Assembly: GCF_029212375.1 (NCBI RefSeq)
Contig: NZ_JARGNU010000004.1
Coordinates: 62,001 to 126,000 of the forward strand
Direction of reading: 5' to 3'
Origin: Zhongshania sp.
Lineage (GTDB): Bacteria; Pseudomonadota; Gammaproteobacteria; Pseudomonadales; Spongiibacteraceae
DNA length: 64,000 nt
Shown: in pieces, positions 63,843 to 64,000 of the stretch
How the letters are laid out: the number at the start of each line of letters is the position of its first letter
How positions within the stretch are numbered: position 1 is the first letter of the stretch
Program-made: the position numbers and the translations under genes
The notes under the pieces: generated by a model
What the model was told of the DNA's origin: nothing
Databases searched by the model: none
Seen by the model: the letters and a program-made list of their open reading frames with translations, nothing else

Positions 63843-64000
63843 TGCATGCTCCAAATCTGTATTTGTGTTGTGGTAGTTAAGGGGGTGGCCTAATGCTAAC
63901 CGAGTAAGGCGTTGGCGTGCTAATAAAAAACGCCGTAATTTTAGGGTGTTGGTGGTTTTGCCTGCTCTGCCCTGAGCGAGGTAGCCACAGCTTACATCAA

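Overview
The window looks like a chromosomal segment of a marine-type gammaproteobacterium. The evidence is the gene order prmA, zinc-ribbon/DUF3426, dusB, fis, purH, purD, the aroQ-accB-accC operon, and single-copy housekeeping genes (mrcB, dsbD, sppA, nhaA, trxC, deaD) with gammaproteobacterial protein features. Coding density is high and genes are often joined by 4-base stop/start overlaps. A Spongiibacteraceae/Cellvibrionales-like host is plausible but is an inference from gene content. I saw no tRNA, rRNA, insertion sequence, integrase, prophage or CRISPR array.

Layout. 1-9701 (all minus): the N-terminal part of a 7TM-DISM sensor cut by the window edge, purD, purH, fis, dusB, a DUF3426 protein, prmA, accC, accB, aroQ. 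9887-13904: dsbD, with a divergent operon of a PCu(A)C copper chaperone, a DUF2333 protein and a YajG-like lipoprotein. 13905-14596: a decayed small secreted-protein gene. 14597-21016: trxC, a PfkB-type adenosine/sugar kinase, PBP1B (mrcB), a ModF-like double ABC ATPase and a LOG-family protein. 21207-24923: an ion-homeostasis stretch (nhaA, a DUF1295 membrane protein, a Kef-type antiporter). 25133-29815: a large lipoprotein with a collagen-like triplet tract and two repeated halves, then a DUF2157/GDYXXLXY membrane pair. 29882-34979: a fatty-acid desaturase with a coiled-coil tail, a TonB-dependent receptor and a ketopantoate-reductase-like protein.

34980-36075 is an AT-rich stretch around an unrecognised, repeat-containing secreted protein. 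36076-40822 holds an Mpo1-like protein, a class II aldolase, a divergent Crp/Fnr regulator, a DUF481 outer-membrane protein, an MscS channel, a gene of unknown function behind a perfect Fur box, and a DUF4404 protein. 41106-47482 holds a lipase-like hydrolase, a macrodomain protein, a TlpA-like lipoprotein, an ArsC-like protein, wrbA, a DUF2069 protein, sppA, glpE and dgkA. 47494-57049 (minus) is an envelope block: an RND pump with its adaptor, then a cardiolipin synthase, a LetA homologue split into two genes, and a LetB-like protein with six MCE domains. 57472-63842 holds small membrane and unknown proteins, a hemolysin-III family protein, a thioesterase, deaD, chrA behind a 16-bp hairpin, and a GntP-type permease.

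The strongest leads for new biology are the Gly/Leu-rich repeat protein at 35381-35851, the Fur-box gene at 39873, the alternating A-B architecture of the six-MCE protein, the collagen-like duplicated lipoprotein, and the hairpin abutting the chrA start codon. No complete multi-gene defence or novel enzymatic system is evident.
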